Assembly (NCBI GenBank): GCA_965230755.1 | Contig: CBDDLT010000016.1 | Span: 62,001-126,000, forward strand | DNA length: 64,000 nucleotides | Origin: DATFJT01 sp965230755 | Lineage (GTDB): Bacteria > Bacteroidota > Bacteroidia > Chitinophagales > Saprospiraceae | Direction: 5' to 3' | Shown: piece by piece, positions 54,454 to 63,310 of the stretch | Layout: each line of letters starts with the position of its first letter | How positions within the stretch are numbered: the stretch's first letter is position 1 | Made by a program: the position numbers and the translations under genes | Notes under the pieces: model-generated | Databases searched by the model: none | What the model was told of the DNA's origin: nothing | The model's input: the letters and a program-made list of their open reading frames with translations, nothing else

Positions 54454-56024
54454 AAATGATTCGATTGGCATGGCAGAATATTCGACACGATGCCAGCAAA
54501 AGTCTCTTAAGTATTCTGTTGATGGGTCTCGGTCTTTCGCTTATTTGCTTCTTTCTTGTCTCGAAGAGAGTAACAGAAAATAATTTCAGGAAAAATTTGG
54601 CGGGGATACATCTTGTTCTAGGAGCAAAGGGGAGCCCCTTACAATTGGTTTTATGTAATTTGTATCACGCCGATGTCCCTACCGGAAATATCAAAATTGA
54701 CGATGCCAAGGCCTTCCTCAACCCAAAGCATCCTCTTTTGGAAAGAGCTGTTCCTGTAAGTTTAGGAGATAGTTATTCCTCTTATCGAATCGTTGGCACC
54801 ACCAATCAATTTCTCGATTTATACGATCTGAAATTAGCTGAAGGTAGGAAGGTTCGAGCCAATATGGAAGTTGTGATCGGCCAAGATGTTAGCCAAGCGT
54901 TAAATCTCAACATTGGCGATCGCTTCAAAAGTTCTCATGGAATTGGGGTTGACGAATCCCTTACTCATCAACACAACGATCAATTCGAAGTAGTCGGCAT
55001 TCTAGAAAAGAGCGGTTCAGTACCAGATCAGTTAATACTTTGTAACCCCTCATCTTTCTGGCAGGTGCATGACGGACACGATCATGAAGAGCATGAGCAC
55101 AATGAAAACAATGGACACGACCACGACAATCATGACCATGACGGGCACAACCATGACCATAATGGGCACGACCATAAGCACGATCATGGAGAACATGAAC
55201 ATCACGATCATCACGGCCACGATCATGATCACGAACATCATGACCATTCAGGACATGATCATCACCACGATCATGGAGAACATGAACATCACGATCATCA
55301 CGGCCACGATCATGATCACGAACATCATGACCATTCAGGACATGATCATCACCACGATCACGGAGATCACGAACACCATGATCATCACGGACATTCCGGA
55401 CACGAGCACCGTGGTCATAGCCATGAACCCAAATACCCCAATTGCCTTACAAACAGCGCCCTTCTTCTTCATAAAGACAAGGAAATAACCGCTTTGCTAT
55501 TGCAATTTAAAGGCAAAAATATCCAAAGTCTGAATATGCTGCGATCTATCAATGAAAATACACCACTGATGGCGGCCTCACCTTCCTTCGAACTCAATAA
55601 ACTATTCGATCAATTGGGAATAGGGTTTAAGTTATTGCGCTATATCGCCATCATGATTCTAATCATCAGCGGGATCAGCATTTGGTTTGGCATGAGCATT
55701 TCCTTGGAGGACCGACAGTACGAAATGGCCTTGATCAGAAGTTATGGAGGAACTAAATCACAATTGGCAAAACTGATCCTCATGGAGGTGATAATTATAG
55801 CCCTGATAGGATATCTGGTGGGGATGGTGATGTTCTATTTCTATCTATACTTGGCCAATTCGATCTGGAGTACAGATTTTGCCTTTGGTAATTTAGGCCT
55901 TAACTTTTTCACTGAACAGTGGTGGATGCTGATATTGGGCATTGGACTTGCCATTGTCAGTACACTTATTCCTCTTTTTAGAATATTGAAATTGGATGTT
56001 GTCAAGACATTGAGTAAGCAATAA
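54450..56024 (+). CDS. FtsX-like ABC permease with a very histidine-rich loop
   Basis: This 524-residue permease has a first membrane helix at about 17-37, a periplasmic domain, then three helices in the C-terminal FtsX domain (about 395-415, 445-470, 485-510). Within the periplasmic domain, residues about 205-330 are mainly His, Asp, Glu and Gly, and contain an 87-bp tandem duplication. Such a loop should bind zinc, nickel or copper. MacB/FtsX permeases with His-rich loops next to DUF3299-type proteins are, as I recall, parts of zinc-regulated clusters (for example the zrg genes of Vibrio). I infer a role in zinc handling; the metal and direction are not shown by sequence. Confidence 0.9.
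   Translation: MKMIRLAWQNIRHDASKSLLSILLMGLGLSLICFFLVSKRVTENNFRKNLAGIHLVLGAKGSPLQLVLCNLYHADVPTGNIKIDDAKAFLNPKHPLLERAVPVSLGDSYSSYRIVGTTNQFLDLYDLKLAEGRKVRANMEVVIGQDVSQALNLNIGDRFKSSHGIGVDESLTHQHNDQFEVVGILEKSGSVPDQLILCNPSSFWQVHDGHDHEEHEHNENNGHDHDNHDHDGHNHDHNGHDHKHDHGEHEHHDHHGHDHDHEHHDHSGHDHHHDHGEHEHHDHHGHDHDHEHHDHSGHDHHHDHGDHEHHDHHGHSGHEHRGHSHEPKYPNCLTNSALLLHKDKEITALLLQFKGKNIQSLNMLRSINENTPLMAASPSFELNKLFDQLGIGFKLLRYIAIMILIISGISIWFGMSISLEDRQYEMALIRSYGGTKSQLAKLILMEVIIIALIGYLVGMVMFYFYLYLANSIWSTDFAFGNLGLNFFTEQWWMLILGIGLAIVSTLIPLFRILKLDVVKTLSKQ
55181..55360 (+). repeat. 87-bp tandem duplication in the His-rich loop
   Basis: The segment starting cgatcatggagaac at 55181 recurs at 55268, exactly 87 bp (29 codons) later, with almost identical sequence. 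It encodes His-Asp-Gly/Glu-rich metal-binding sequence, so unit number directly changes the number of putative metal ligands. Confidence 0.88.
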
Positions 56025-56151
56025 AATCTATTCTGTTTGCATCCTTAAAGCTCTTTGGAGAAACCTTGTACCCGGCGACTGCCAGGACAAGATTTCACCT
56101 AATCATTGATACTAACAAATTTGTATCTCGATAATCAAATCCACTGCTTTT

Positions 56152-56169
56152 CATCCGACTGAACGGATG
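56152..56169. terminator. Hairpin between convergent genes (weak terminator candidate)
   Basis: CATCCG (56152-56157), 6 nt, CGGATG (56164-56169) lies just beyond the receptor gene's 3' end, between convergent genes. There is no clear T-run on either strand. Confidence 0.3.
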
Positions 56170-56179
56170 CATTGGAGGA

Positions 56180-58513
56180 CTAAAATTTAACCTGATACAT
56201 GATATTGGGTATAAAAGGCAATTGGGTTTGTGTCTCTAACCCGCGAGTCGCAGAGTTGTAATACTCATTGATCACGGCACCCTGATTCGTAACGTTCTGA
56301 ATATCTATTTTAAACTCGTGGGTAGTCTTTTTTCGATTTACTCGATAACTGACCCCCATATTGACAAAGAAGATATCATCACCCTTCATTCCGAATGGAT
56401 TGTTCTCATCATATACTGCTTCTCTTTTCAAGTTTGAGGCCTCGAGATCAATGGCAGTATATCGATTTCCTCCTATCAAACTGGTCTTCATGTTTACCGC
56501 CAGGGTTTTATTGTTTTTGGCTGATTTGAGCTGAAACTCCTTACCAAAGACGATATTCCCTGAATAATTTCCATTGAATCGTGTCCCCCTTTCGATTCCG
56601 TCGGCTGCAGTATATCTCGACTCATAGAAGGATCCCGTCACCATATAGTAATAGTTGTTCTTGTAATAGCGTTCCACGGTCAACTCAATCCCATAGTTTT
56701 TACCTGTTCCCTCATTGTTCAATCTTTTATAAACGAGCCCGCTAGAATTGTTCAATAATGAAAAGTTGCTATTAGTTGCTGCTTCTACAGGAACATCAAA
56801 TAAATGCTGGTAGTACAACTCAGACTTGAAATAAACATTGTTCCATCGATAACCATAACCTACAACAAAATGCATCGCCTTCGAAAGTTCTAGATCCTCG
56901 TTGGAAATACCACTCTCATCCGCAGAGAACAGATAAATGGATGCATTTTCTACCTTACTGTGCAAGCCAAGGCCAAGAGTCAGATTTTGCTCTGGTGTAA
57001 ACTGCCATTTGACACCCAATCTTGGATCCAAAGAAAACTGATTGTCCAAAAATAAATGAGTGTAATGGAGCCCCGAAACCATGGTCAAATTCTCTAAAAT
57101 TCGATATTTCCAGCTGGTATAGACCTGAGCCAAGCCCATGTTGCCATTTTGATTGAGCATGGTCTGTTCGCCGGTCCCGTTTGGATTCTCCTTGGCAAGA
57201 ATATCGTAGCCAATCGAAGACAGAATAATTCCCGTCTTGATATTATTCTTTTGACTGATTTTTCGATTGATACTGGTCGAAACTCTTAAAGTTCGATTCG
57301 TAAATTTTTCATCGTATGCCTTGAAAAAAGCGTCTTTTTCGTCATTGATGATGCTTTCCTCGTATTCATTCCTACTACTGGAGAGCATGACATAAGATTG
57401 CAAATAGGTCTTATCATTGAAGATATAATTATGCTTGAGTCCCGTAGCAGATAGTCCGGCTTTGGCACTCCCCTTGGATACTTCATTTCCTGTTTCCTCA
57501 TCCTCTTCAACAAAATCGATCCCGCTATCTCCGTAAAGTCCAAAGAGCGTAAAATAGCCGGACTTCTCTGTGGGAAGGTATAACTTAAAAGAGGCATCTT
57601 GGTATTTCGGTATCCCATCGAAATCCAGGACACCCAAAGCATCGAGAATAGCAATGGATGAATAGCGATAATTGGCCAAATAAGAACCATTATATCCCTC
57701 TTTAAACGGACCCTCCGAAGTCAAATCCACGCCCAAAACACCAAAGGAAAATATGTTCTCATGTTTCTCCTTGTTCCCGGTTCTGAATCTCGTATCAAAT
57801 ACACCAGATAGCGCGTTACCATACTCCGGAGTAAAAGCCCCTGAAAAGAAATCAGAATTGGCCAACATAGAACCATTTAGTGAATTTACGGGACCTCCTG
57901 TACTTCCCTCATTGGCGAAATGATTTGGGTTGGGAATCTCTATGCCCTCAAGTCTCCACAATACACCTCTGGGAGAATTACCGCGTACAATGATATCGTT
58001 ATCTCCCGCACCATCATTGTTTACACCGGCGAACGCCGATACCATTCTAGCCGGATCATTGAGCGCACCCGCATAGCGGCTAGTTTCCTCAACAGTAAAA
58101 GTCTTGGAGCTAATAAGAGCCATATTATTGAGCGGCTCTTCTTCATTTTGTTCTGCTACAACGGTCACTGCTTCCAAGGTTTCGAAGGACTCAATCATTT
58201 CGACATCAACGAAAGACTCTTTACCTGACTCCACCACTATATTGGATAGATACTGCGTTTCATAAGCAATGGCAGAAATGATCAGATTTACCTTACCGAT
58301 GGCCACATTATTGATAACAAAATAACCATCCGGATCAGTACTACCACCTTGAAGAGGATCTGAATTTTCAATGACGATGTTGGCCCCGATAACCGGAATC
58401 TTAGAGTCTCCATCCAGTATTCGACCGCGTACCGTTTGTGTGTAGTTTTGGGCATGCACAAAGAAGCCCTGGCTCGCTAATAACATTAGCAAGAAAAATT
58501 TAAGCATTTTCAT
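56180..58513 (-). CDS. TonB-dependent outer membrane receptor with carboxypeptidase-regulatory-like N-terminus
   Basis: This 777-residue protein has signal peptide MKMLKFFLLMLLASQGFFVHAQ, a CarboxypepD_reg-like domain (about 25-110; VRGRILDGDSKIPVIGANIVIE), a plug domain (about 135-260; NDIIVRGNSPRGVLWRLEGIEIPNPNHF) and a beta-barrel ending in MYQVKF, with terminal Phe. There is no SusD partner nearby. It is convergent with the His-rich ABC permease gene and downstream of the sigma/FecR/STN module on the same strand (gap about 190 bp). The substrate is unknown; its location next to the His-rich ABC pair and the DUF3299-like gene is compatible with metal uptake. Confidence 0.9.
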   Translation of the reverse strand: MKMLKFFLLMLLASQGFFVHAQNYTQTVRGRILDGDSKIPVIGANIVIENSDPLQGGSTDPDGYFVINNVAIGKVNLIISAIAYETQYLSNIVVESGKESFVDVEMIESFETLEAVTVVAEQNEEEPLNNMALISSKTFTVEETSRYAGALNDPARMVSAFAGVNNDGAGDNDIIVRGNSPRGVLWRLEGIEIPNPNHFANEGSTGGPVNSLNGSMLANSDFFSGAFTPEYGNALSGVFDTRFRTGNKEKHENIFSFGVLGVDLTSEGPFKEGYNGSYLANYRYSSIAILDALGVLDFDGIPKYQDASFKLYLPTEKSGYFTLFGLYGDSGIDFVEEDEETGNEVSKGSAKAGLSATGLKHNYIFNDKTYLQSYVMLSSSRNEYEESIINDEKDAFFKAYDEKFTNRTLRVSTSINRKISQKNNIKTGIILSSIGYDILAKENPNGTGEQTMLNQNGNMGLAQVYTSWKYRILENLTMVSGLHYTHLFLDNQFSLDPRLGVKWQFTPEQNLTLGLGLHSKVENASIYLFSADESGISNEDLELSKAMHFVVGYGYRWNNVYFKSELYYQHLFDVPVEAATNSNFSLLNNSSGLVYKRLNNEGTGKNYGIELTVERYYKNNYYYMVTGSFYESRYTAADGIERGTRFNGNYSGNIVFGKEFQLKSAKNNKTLAVNMKTSLIGGNRYTAIDLEASNLKREAVYDENNPFGMKGDDIFFVNMGVSYRVNRKKTTHEFKIDIQNVTNQGAVINEYYNSATRGLETQTQLPFIPNIMYQVKF

Positions 58514-58706
58514 TAATCAAGATTGTTTTAGTTCAAGTAGCTGTAGATCAAATAATCTAAAAATTTTGTAGTTCCATTTCCGACTGATGACTGACTTATC
58601 GTACTCTTAGATTTCGAAGAAACCCTTTAGCAAAAGCCACCCCAACAGTCCCTGTACTGATAAGACAACCGGACTTAAATTATCCCCTAATTGACGATGA
58701 AAAAAA

Positions 58707-60572
58707 TTAAAATAAATATTGAATACCGATGGATCCGCCCATCCAGTATTGGCGAATTTTTCGATTCGACTTGTACTCCAACCAAGGTGAACTGATAACA
58801 TCAGATACAATACTTCCATCGACATTATCCTTCAGACTTAAGTTGTGGTAGTTGATCGATGGTCCCAAAAGAACCATAAAATGTGTACCAAATTGATAGG
58901 AGAAGAGTGTTTCCAGTCTATAATTGAAATTGGATTCGAATGCGTTTTGTGATTCGTGAATATAACTTACCCCAGCTTCGAGAGTTAAAGCCATTTTGTT
59001 CCATTCTTTCATTCTACTCCCAACGCCAAGACCTCCGCCGAAAAATTCCGGATCATCAGGACGTAAACCCGCTGAGTAAATGATATAAAAATTCGGTTGT
59101 CCATGCTTGAATTTCAATTGTGCAAAAAATACCTCATTCGCACCTACCTCAATAGCTTTCATCCCATTTCCAATCCAATTAACCAGTCCAATTGAAATGC
59201 CGTTAGACTCTTCTGCAACATTAATAAGGCCAACTTGTACTCCCTTATTGACTTTGGTTTTATTCAGGATACCAGATATTTGAATGCCATCAATCGTATC
59301 TCGATTCATGTTTGCAATTCCCGCTACTTGAATCCCTTCTACACCGATACTGTGGTTAGACACTCCGGCCACTTGAATTCCATAAAATTCGGAATTGATC
59401 ATATTGACTACACCAGAAACCTGCATGATTTTTTCTCCCTTTTCCGCTTTATTCAAAACCCCACTGACTTGAGCTCCAGTCAGCTTCGGTACAATATTGA
59501 CACCGCCGCTCATCTGCATCCCCACAATAGAGTCTTTGAGTTCATTATAGATCCCCGCCACCTGCATTCCTTCAAAGACTTGGGTTCTATTAGCAATACC
59601 GGCAACTTGAAAGCCCCTAAAGCCCTTTTCTACCCGATTGGATATCCCAGCCGCCTGAAAACCCGTTCCCTGACCGGCAACTGAATTCAAAATACCAGCT
59701 GCTTGAAAGCCAAATATGTCCTTAGTACAAATATTAAGTCCTCCGCCAATTTCCATACCTTTTATCCCTCGCGAATAACCCGCTAATATATTCACTGAAA
59801 AATTGTACTGAGTAATCCCCCCAGTCATCCAATGTGATCCAATTCCGGGCAATAATGATATCTGAAAAGGAACCACTTCATCAACCTCTTCCAAATTTTG
59901 AGTAGTAATGATGGCTTCCTCCGGAACCACACCAAAAGGATAATCAAAAGTATCTGAGCTTACTGGATGAATGTCTAAAACGTCCAACTTTTCTACTTCT
60001 CCCTCCGATGGCATCAAGCTGACCCGAAGTTCTTTTTTGCCGGGATCAGTGAAAATAATTTGATGAGCATAGGACTTTCTTCCTACTACCATTTCGTGAC
60101 TCTGATCTCCCTCTAGTCTTATGGTAAAAAGTCCCTTAGCATCAGTAAGCGTTGTCTTGCGCGTAGCCAAATGATAAATACTGGCGTTGGCAATGGCTTG
60201 ACCAGTCAAACTATCCAGAACAACTCCCTTATACAAATAAATATCCTCCGGATAAGATCCTGTATTTCTCTTCTTTTTTAAGTTCTTAATCAATACCACA
60301 TGATTACCCACTCGTTTTGTTGAGATGGATTCGTCGAACATATCCTGGATTACTTTTTCAAGACTTCGATCTGAACATTGATAAGTAATCTTACGCTCGT
60401 CATCTATGATTTTAGAGTCGAAAGAAAATTTAAGATCTGTCAGTGTTTCAATATGATCCAAGCAATCAGCTACCGCAACCCGATTAAAATCAAGGTCCAA
60501 ATCGTTGCTTCTGTTTTGACCGATTAAACAAAACGGTATTATACAAGTTAAAATTAGCTTAGTTAGTTTCAC
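58707..60572 (-). CDS. STN and carboxypeptidase-regulatory-like protein with GIQVAG-type repeats
   Basis: This 621-residue exported protein has a signal segment (ILTCIIPFCLIGQ), an STN domain (about 25-95; VAVADCLDHIETLTDLKFSFDS), a CarboxypepD_reg-like domain (about 115-190; YKGVVLDSLTGQAIANASI), then at least ten copies of a roughly 20-residue repeat of the form G-hydrophobic-Q-(V/A/I)-(A/S)-G-hydrophobic-x-N (about 285-480), as in LA_2272-type surface proteins. The C-terminal part (about 490-621) looks like outer membrane strands. It overlaps the FecR-like gene by 14 bp, so it is the third gene of a sigma/anti-sigma/STN operon. It carries the signalling domain usually found on TonB receptors, but is not itself a full receptor. 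Confidence 0.82.
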   Translation of the reverse strand: MKLTKLILTCIIPFCLIGQNRSNDLDLDFNRVAVADCLDHIETLTDLKFSFDSKIIDDERKITYQCSDRSLEKVIQDMFDESISTKRVGNHVVLIKNLKKKRNTGSYPEDIYLYKGVVLDSLTGQAIANASIYHLATRKTTLTDAKGLFTIRLEGDQSHEMVVGRKSYAHQIIFTDPGKKELRVSLMPSEGEVEKLDVLDIHPVSSDTFDYPFGVVPEEAIITTQNLEEVDEVVPFQISLLPGIGSHWMTGGITQYNFSVNILAGYSRGIKGMEIGGGLNICTKDIFGFQAAGILNSVAGQGTGFQAAGISNRVEKGFRGFQVAGIANRTQVFEGMQVAGIYNELKDSIVGMQMSGGVNIVPKLTGAQVSGVLNKAEKGEKIMQVSGVVNMINSEFYGIQVAGVSNHSIGVEGIQVAGIANMNRDTIDGIQISGILNKTKVNKGVQVGLINVAEESNGISIGLVNWIGNGMKAIEVGANEVFFAQLKFKHGQPNFYIIYSAGLRPDDPEFFGGGLGVGSRMKEWNKMALTLEAGVSYIHESQNAFESNFNYRLETLFSYQFGTHFMVLLGPSINYHNLSLKDNVDGSIVSDVISSPWLEYKSNRKIRQYWMGGSIGIQYLF

Positions 60573-61554
60573 AGGCCTTTCCTTTTAAAATATATCCTTC
60601 ATTTGTCGACGAAAGCTCAAGGTCAAATGTGCTTAAAATGACCTCCAATATTTGTTCAATATTTTCCTTTTCAAAGCTGGCAGTTAGCAAACAATTCTTT
60701 GTACTGCTATCTTCAATTAGGACTTCTTTTTCAAAGATTGCTTCTAGATTTTGTGCTACTTCAGTCAATGCGTGTCCCTCAAAAACCAGGCTCTCATTGA
60801 TCCAATATAAGTCAGCTTGGTTCAAAATATTCTTCTCCGAGATGACTACTTCTTTCGTGAGCTTGTTGTACACCAACTTATGATTCTTCGAGAGACGAGA
60901 AGTCCTCTTCTTATTTGTTCTATCCGTATATTCGAATGCAACCAATCCGGAGCTAACGGCAACCGAAATCAGTGAGTCTTCCGCATTAGATTTTATATTG
61001 AAGGATGTTCCCAACACTTCAACGGCGCAATCTTCCATTTGAATAATGAAGGGTTTTTCCGGATTTCTTTCAATATCGAAGAACGCTTCACCTTCCAATC
61101 TCACTGAACGATCTCTATTGTTAAATGCTCCATCCAAGAGTATGGTAGAATTGGTATTCAAAGTAATGATGGAGCCATCCACCAATGTATCTTGTAAGGT
61201 TTCGCTCTGTGCATATAAGATTTCACCTTCAGAAGAAGACCATACATTGTACAGCACGAATGAGCTTATGGCCAGAAAAATGATGGATGCGGCAATCTTT
61301 AGCAACTGATTTGGTCTAAATACGGAATCTTTAATTCTGGAATCCACTTTTCGCCAAGCCGCATCAACATCTGGACTGGAACCCTCTTCGGCGTTCTCCC
61401 AAATTTCTCGAATAGTATCAAATTTGGATTTGTTCTCAGACGAAGCTTTCATCCACTGCTCAACTTCTTTTTTTGCCTCAACATCCAATTCATTGAGTAA
61501 ATAAGCGGTAAGTATTTGATCTATATTTTGCTCGTTGATATTCATATCATTCAA
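60559..61554 (-). CDS. FecR-family anti-sigma factor
   Basis: This 331-residue protein has a cytoplasmic N-terminal part (ILTAYLLNELDVEAKKEVEQW), a membrane helix (IAASIIFLAISSFVLYNVW, about 86-104), and a periplasmic FecR domain (about 115-240; DTLVDGSIITLNTNSTI, RSVRLEGEAFFDIERNPEKPF, VEVLGTSFNIKS), then a C-terminal STN-like domain (LTEVAQNLEAIFEKEVLIED). FecR proteins hold an ECF sigma factor inactive until a periplasmic STN domain signals. The cognate sigma factor gene is 29 bp upstream, and the likely signal partner is the STN protein whose gene overlaps by 14 bp. Confidence 0.93.
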   Translation of the reverse strand: MNDMNINEQNIDQILTAYLLNELDVEAKKEVEQWMKASSENKSKFDTIREIWENAEEGSSPDVDAAWRKVDSRIKDSVFRPNQLLKIAASIIFLAISSFVLYNVWSSSEGEILYAQSETLQDTLVDGSIITLNTNSTILLDGAFNNRDRSVRLEGEAFFDIERNPEKPFIIQMEDCAVEVLGTSFNIKSNAEDSLISVAVSSGLVAFEYTDRTNKKRTSRLSKNHKLVYNKLTKEVVISEKNILNQADLYWINESLVFEGHALTEVAQNLEAIFEKEVLIEDSSTKNCLLTASFEKENIEQILEVILSTFDLELSSTNEGYILKGKACETN

Positions 61555-61583
61555 TGCTAAGACAACTCAATGTCATTTATCCC

Positions 61584-62135
61584 CTAATACAAAATGAAAA
61601 AAATTATAATCACCATAAAGTCCTTTAACTCCTCCCTTAAGAATTTCATCGCCAAACCCATATGATTTTCTACTGTTTTATAAGCGATATCCAGCCTGTC
61701 TGCTATTTCTTTATACCGCATACCTTCCCACCTGCTCATCTTAAATATCTTTTGTCTTTGCTCAGGCATCCTGGCGACAGAGATGAGTATTTTTTCTTTC
61801 AATTCGGTGGCGAAGATTTCATTCTCAAGATCTTCCGAAATATGATCTTGCCGTTCGACACTCAGTCGATACCCTTCTTTTACCTTTTCATGTTTTAGCA
61901 CATTGAGACAGGCGTTTCGAACAGAACTATATAAATAGGATTTTGGGGAAGCATATATTTGGATAGAATTTTTGTTATTCCACAATTTATAGAAGCAATC
62001 CTGCACCACCTCTTCTGACTGATCAAAATCATTTAAATGCGAAAATGCAAATCGACATAGGGGACTGTAGTTTTCGCGAAAGAAATTCTCGAAATCCTTT
62101 TTACTACCGAACGGATTCAGTGGTTTTTTGGTCAT
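61584..62135 (-). CDS. ECF RNA polymerase sigma-70 factor
   Basis: This 183-residue ECF sigma factor shows region 2 (YSPLCRFAFSHLNDFDQSEEVVQDCFYKLWNNK) and region 4 (MPEQRQKIFKMSRWEGMRYKEIADRLDIAYKTVENHMGLAMK). It ends in a hydrophobic stretch (FMVIIIFFILY), which is uncommon and may be a membrane-associating tail. It heads a sigma/FecR/STN operon. Its regulon is likely this operon and perhaps the TonB-dependent receptor downstream. Confidence 0.93.
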   Translation of the reverse strand: MTKKPLNPFGSKKDFENFFRENYSPLCRFAFSHLNDFDQSEEVVQDCFYKLWNNKNSIQIYASPKSYLYSSVRNACLNVLKHEKVKEGYRLSVERQDHISEDLENEIFATELKEKILISVARMPEQRQKIFKMSRWEGMRYKEIADRLDIAYKTVENHMGLAMKFLREELKDFMVIIIFFILY

Positions 62136-62303
62136 TTATCTGATGCGATCGCTTAATTAATTATCCAATGATCAAAATTATATTTTTTTGACGCAATCAA
62201 AGCACTGATCTTGATCAAAAGCTTGTAAATTCGTCGCCATTAAACCCAGATTATATTCATCCTGACATAATAAACCAGGAACAATAAGCATTATCTGTTT
62301 GCA

Positions 62304-62753
62304 ATGAAATTCAGAAAAATAACGATCATTTTGCTGTTTATGGGGATATCCATAATTTCAGTAAGTGCACAAGGTGTTGTCGAAGTCTGGCAAGACCTGG
62401 CAGATGTCAGCTATGAAGACAGGTTTAGCGAAATACTTGGATTCGATATAGAATTCCCCGTATTTGGAAAGAAACCAAAAGACCTGGAAGGTGAAGAAAT
62501 CACCATCAAAGGCTATATCGTTCCCCTTGAAGGTTTTGGTGCCCACAAGGAATTCATCTTGTCCTCCTTACCATACAACATGTGTTTCTTCTGTGGAGGG
62601 GCAGGCCCCGAGACAGTTATGGAAGTTTACGCTAAGGAAAAAATTCAATACAGTGCACAGCCCATCACCATAAAGGGTAGGCTAGCGCTGAACGACGATG
62701 ACGTCAACAGGTTAATGTACCTGTTATTCGACGCTAGTCTAGTTCAAGAATAA
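62304..62753 (+). CDS. DUF3299-like secreted protein with CxxC motif
   Basis: This 149-residue protein has signal peptide IILLFMGISIISVSAQ, then EITIKGYIVPLE (66-77), typical of DUF3299, and YNMCFFCGGAGPETVMEVY with Cys94 and Cys97, the family's conserved pair. It may bind zinc or a redox partner in the periplasm. DUF3299 members are often near zinc-regulated ABC genes in other bacteria. It is divergent from the ECF sigma gene and 6 kb from the His-rich ABC permease, but faces the same way as it. Confidence 0.82.
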   Translation: MKFRKITIILLFMGISIISVSAQGVVEVWQDLADVSYEDRFSEILGFDIEFPVFGKKPKDLEGEEITIKGYIVPLEGFGAHKEFILSSLPYNMCFFCGGAGPETVMEVYAKEKIQYSAQPITIKGRLALNDDDVNRLMYLLFDASLVQE

Positions 62754-62759
62754 TTGGAA

Positions 62760-63008
62760 TTATCGCTTAAGCAAAGAGGCTATAAAAAGAACAACTGCTG
62801 CTCCAATACCTCCAGTAAGAATATCACTTATTACCCCACTACCAAGGCTTACACCCAGTGTTCCCAATAACCAATTACCGACAAATCCACCGATGATACC
62901 GATAATAATATTCCACAATAAACCAAAACCTCCTCCTTTCATCAAGTTACCTGCTAACCATCCAGCAACGGCTCCCACTAGTATTGCGTAAATAAGTCCC
63001 GATCCCAT
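62760..63008 (-). CDS. GlsB/YeaQ/YmgE-type small membrane protein
   Basis: The start at 63008 (MGSGLIYAILVGAVAGWLAG, 82 residues) fits the family better than the ATG at 63041 and is preceded by a purine-rich AATGAGAA. It has three membrane segments with glycine pairs (GLIYAILVGAVAGWLAGNLM, GLLWNIIIGIIGGFVGNWLLG, LTGGIGAAVVLFIASLL), the transglycosylase-associated/YeaQ pattern. Members are stress-related inner membrane proteins of unclear activity. The gene converges on the DUF3299-like gene with a 6-bp gap. Confidence 0.9.
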   Translation of the reverse strand: MGSGLIYAILVGAVAGWLAGNLMKGGGFGLLWNIIIGIIGGFVGNWLLGTLGVSLGSGVISDILTGGIGAAVVLFIASLLKR

Positions 63009-63222
63009 AATTTTCTCATTTAATATTAAAAACTTCTTCAATATAACGAGAAATCACGCCCTGTCAAAATAATCTATAACCCAATTAAAAACACATAGAA
63101 ACTCTAATTATGTTTTTTCAGAATACCAGAAGACTTATATATTGATAGAATCACGGTTTACCGTGGACAAGCTCAATAGCTCAGAAAGGGACTTAAATAT
63201 CAAGCTAAATATAGCCTAAAGC

Positions 63223-63310
63223 CCGGACTGAGTATAGTCGAAATGCCAAGTTAACAAGCCCCAACGATCGGACCGAGCGCCTATTGGTCGGGCTGAGCGT
63301 AGCCGAAGCC
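63223..63310. repeat. Two REP-like elements downstream of and inside the 3' end of recX
   Basis: CGGACTGAGTATAGTCGAAATGC (63223-63245) and the segment 63286-63310 (GGGCTGAGCGTAGCCGAAGCC core) are two versions of the same element; each has a small stem, GACT/AGTC or GGCT/AGCC. The second overlaps the last codons of recX. Such elements are widely dispersed in Bacteroidota genomes. Confidence 0.75.

Noticed and set aside
55069..55488. 139-codon frame rich in Met, Thr and Ile overlapping the His-rich loop
   Set aside because: It is the +1 reading of the CAT/CAC/GAC repeats of the permease, so its regularity is a by-product of the repeat.
62199..62216. TGATCTTGATCA-like palindrome upstream of the DUF3299-like gene as an FNR or Zur box
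   Set aside because: It does not match the spacing of an FNR site and does not resemble a Zur box that I can support.
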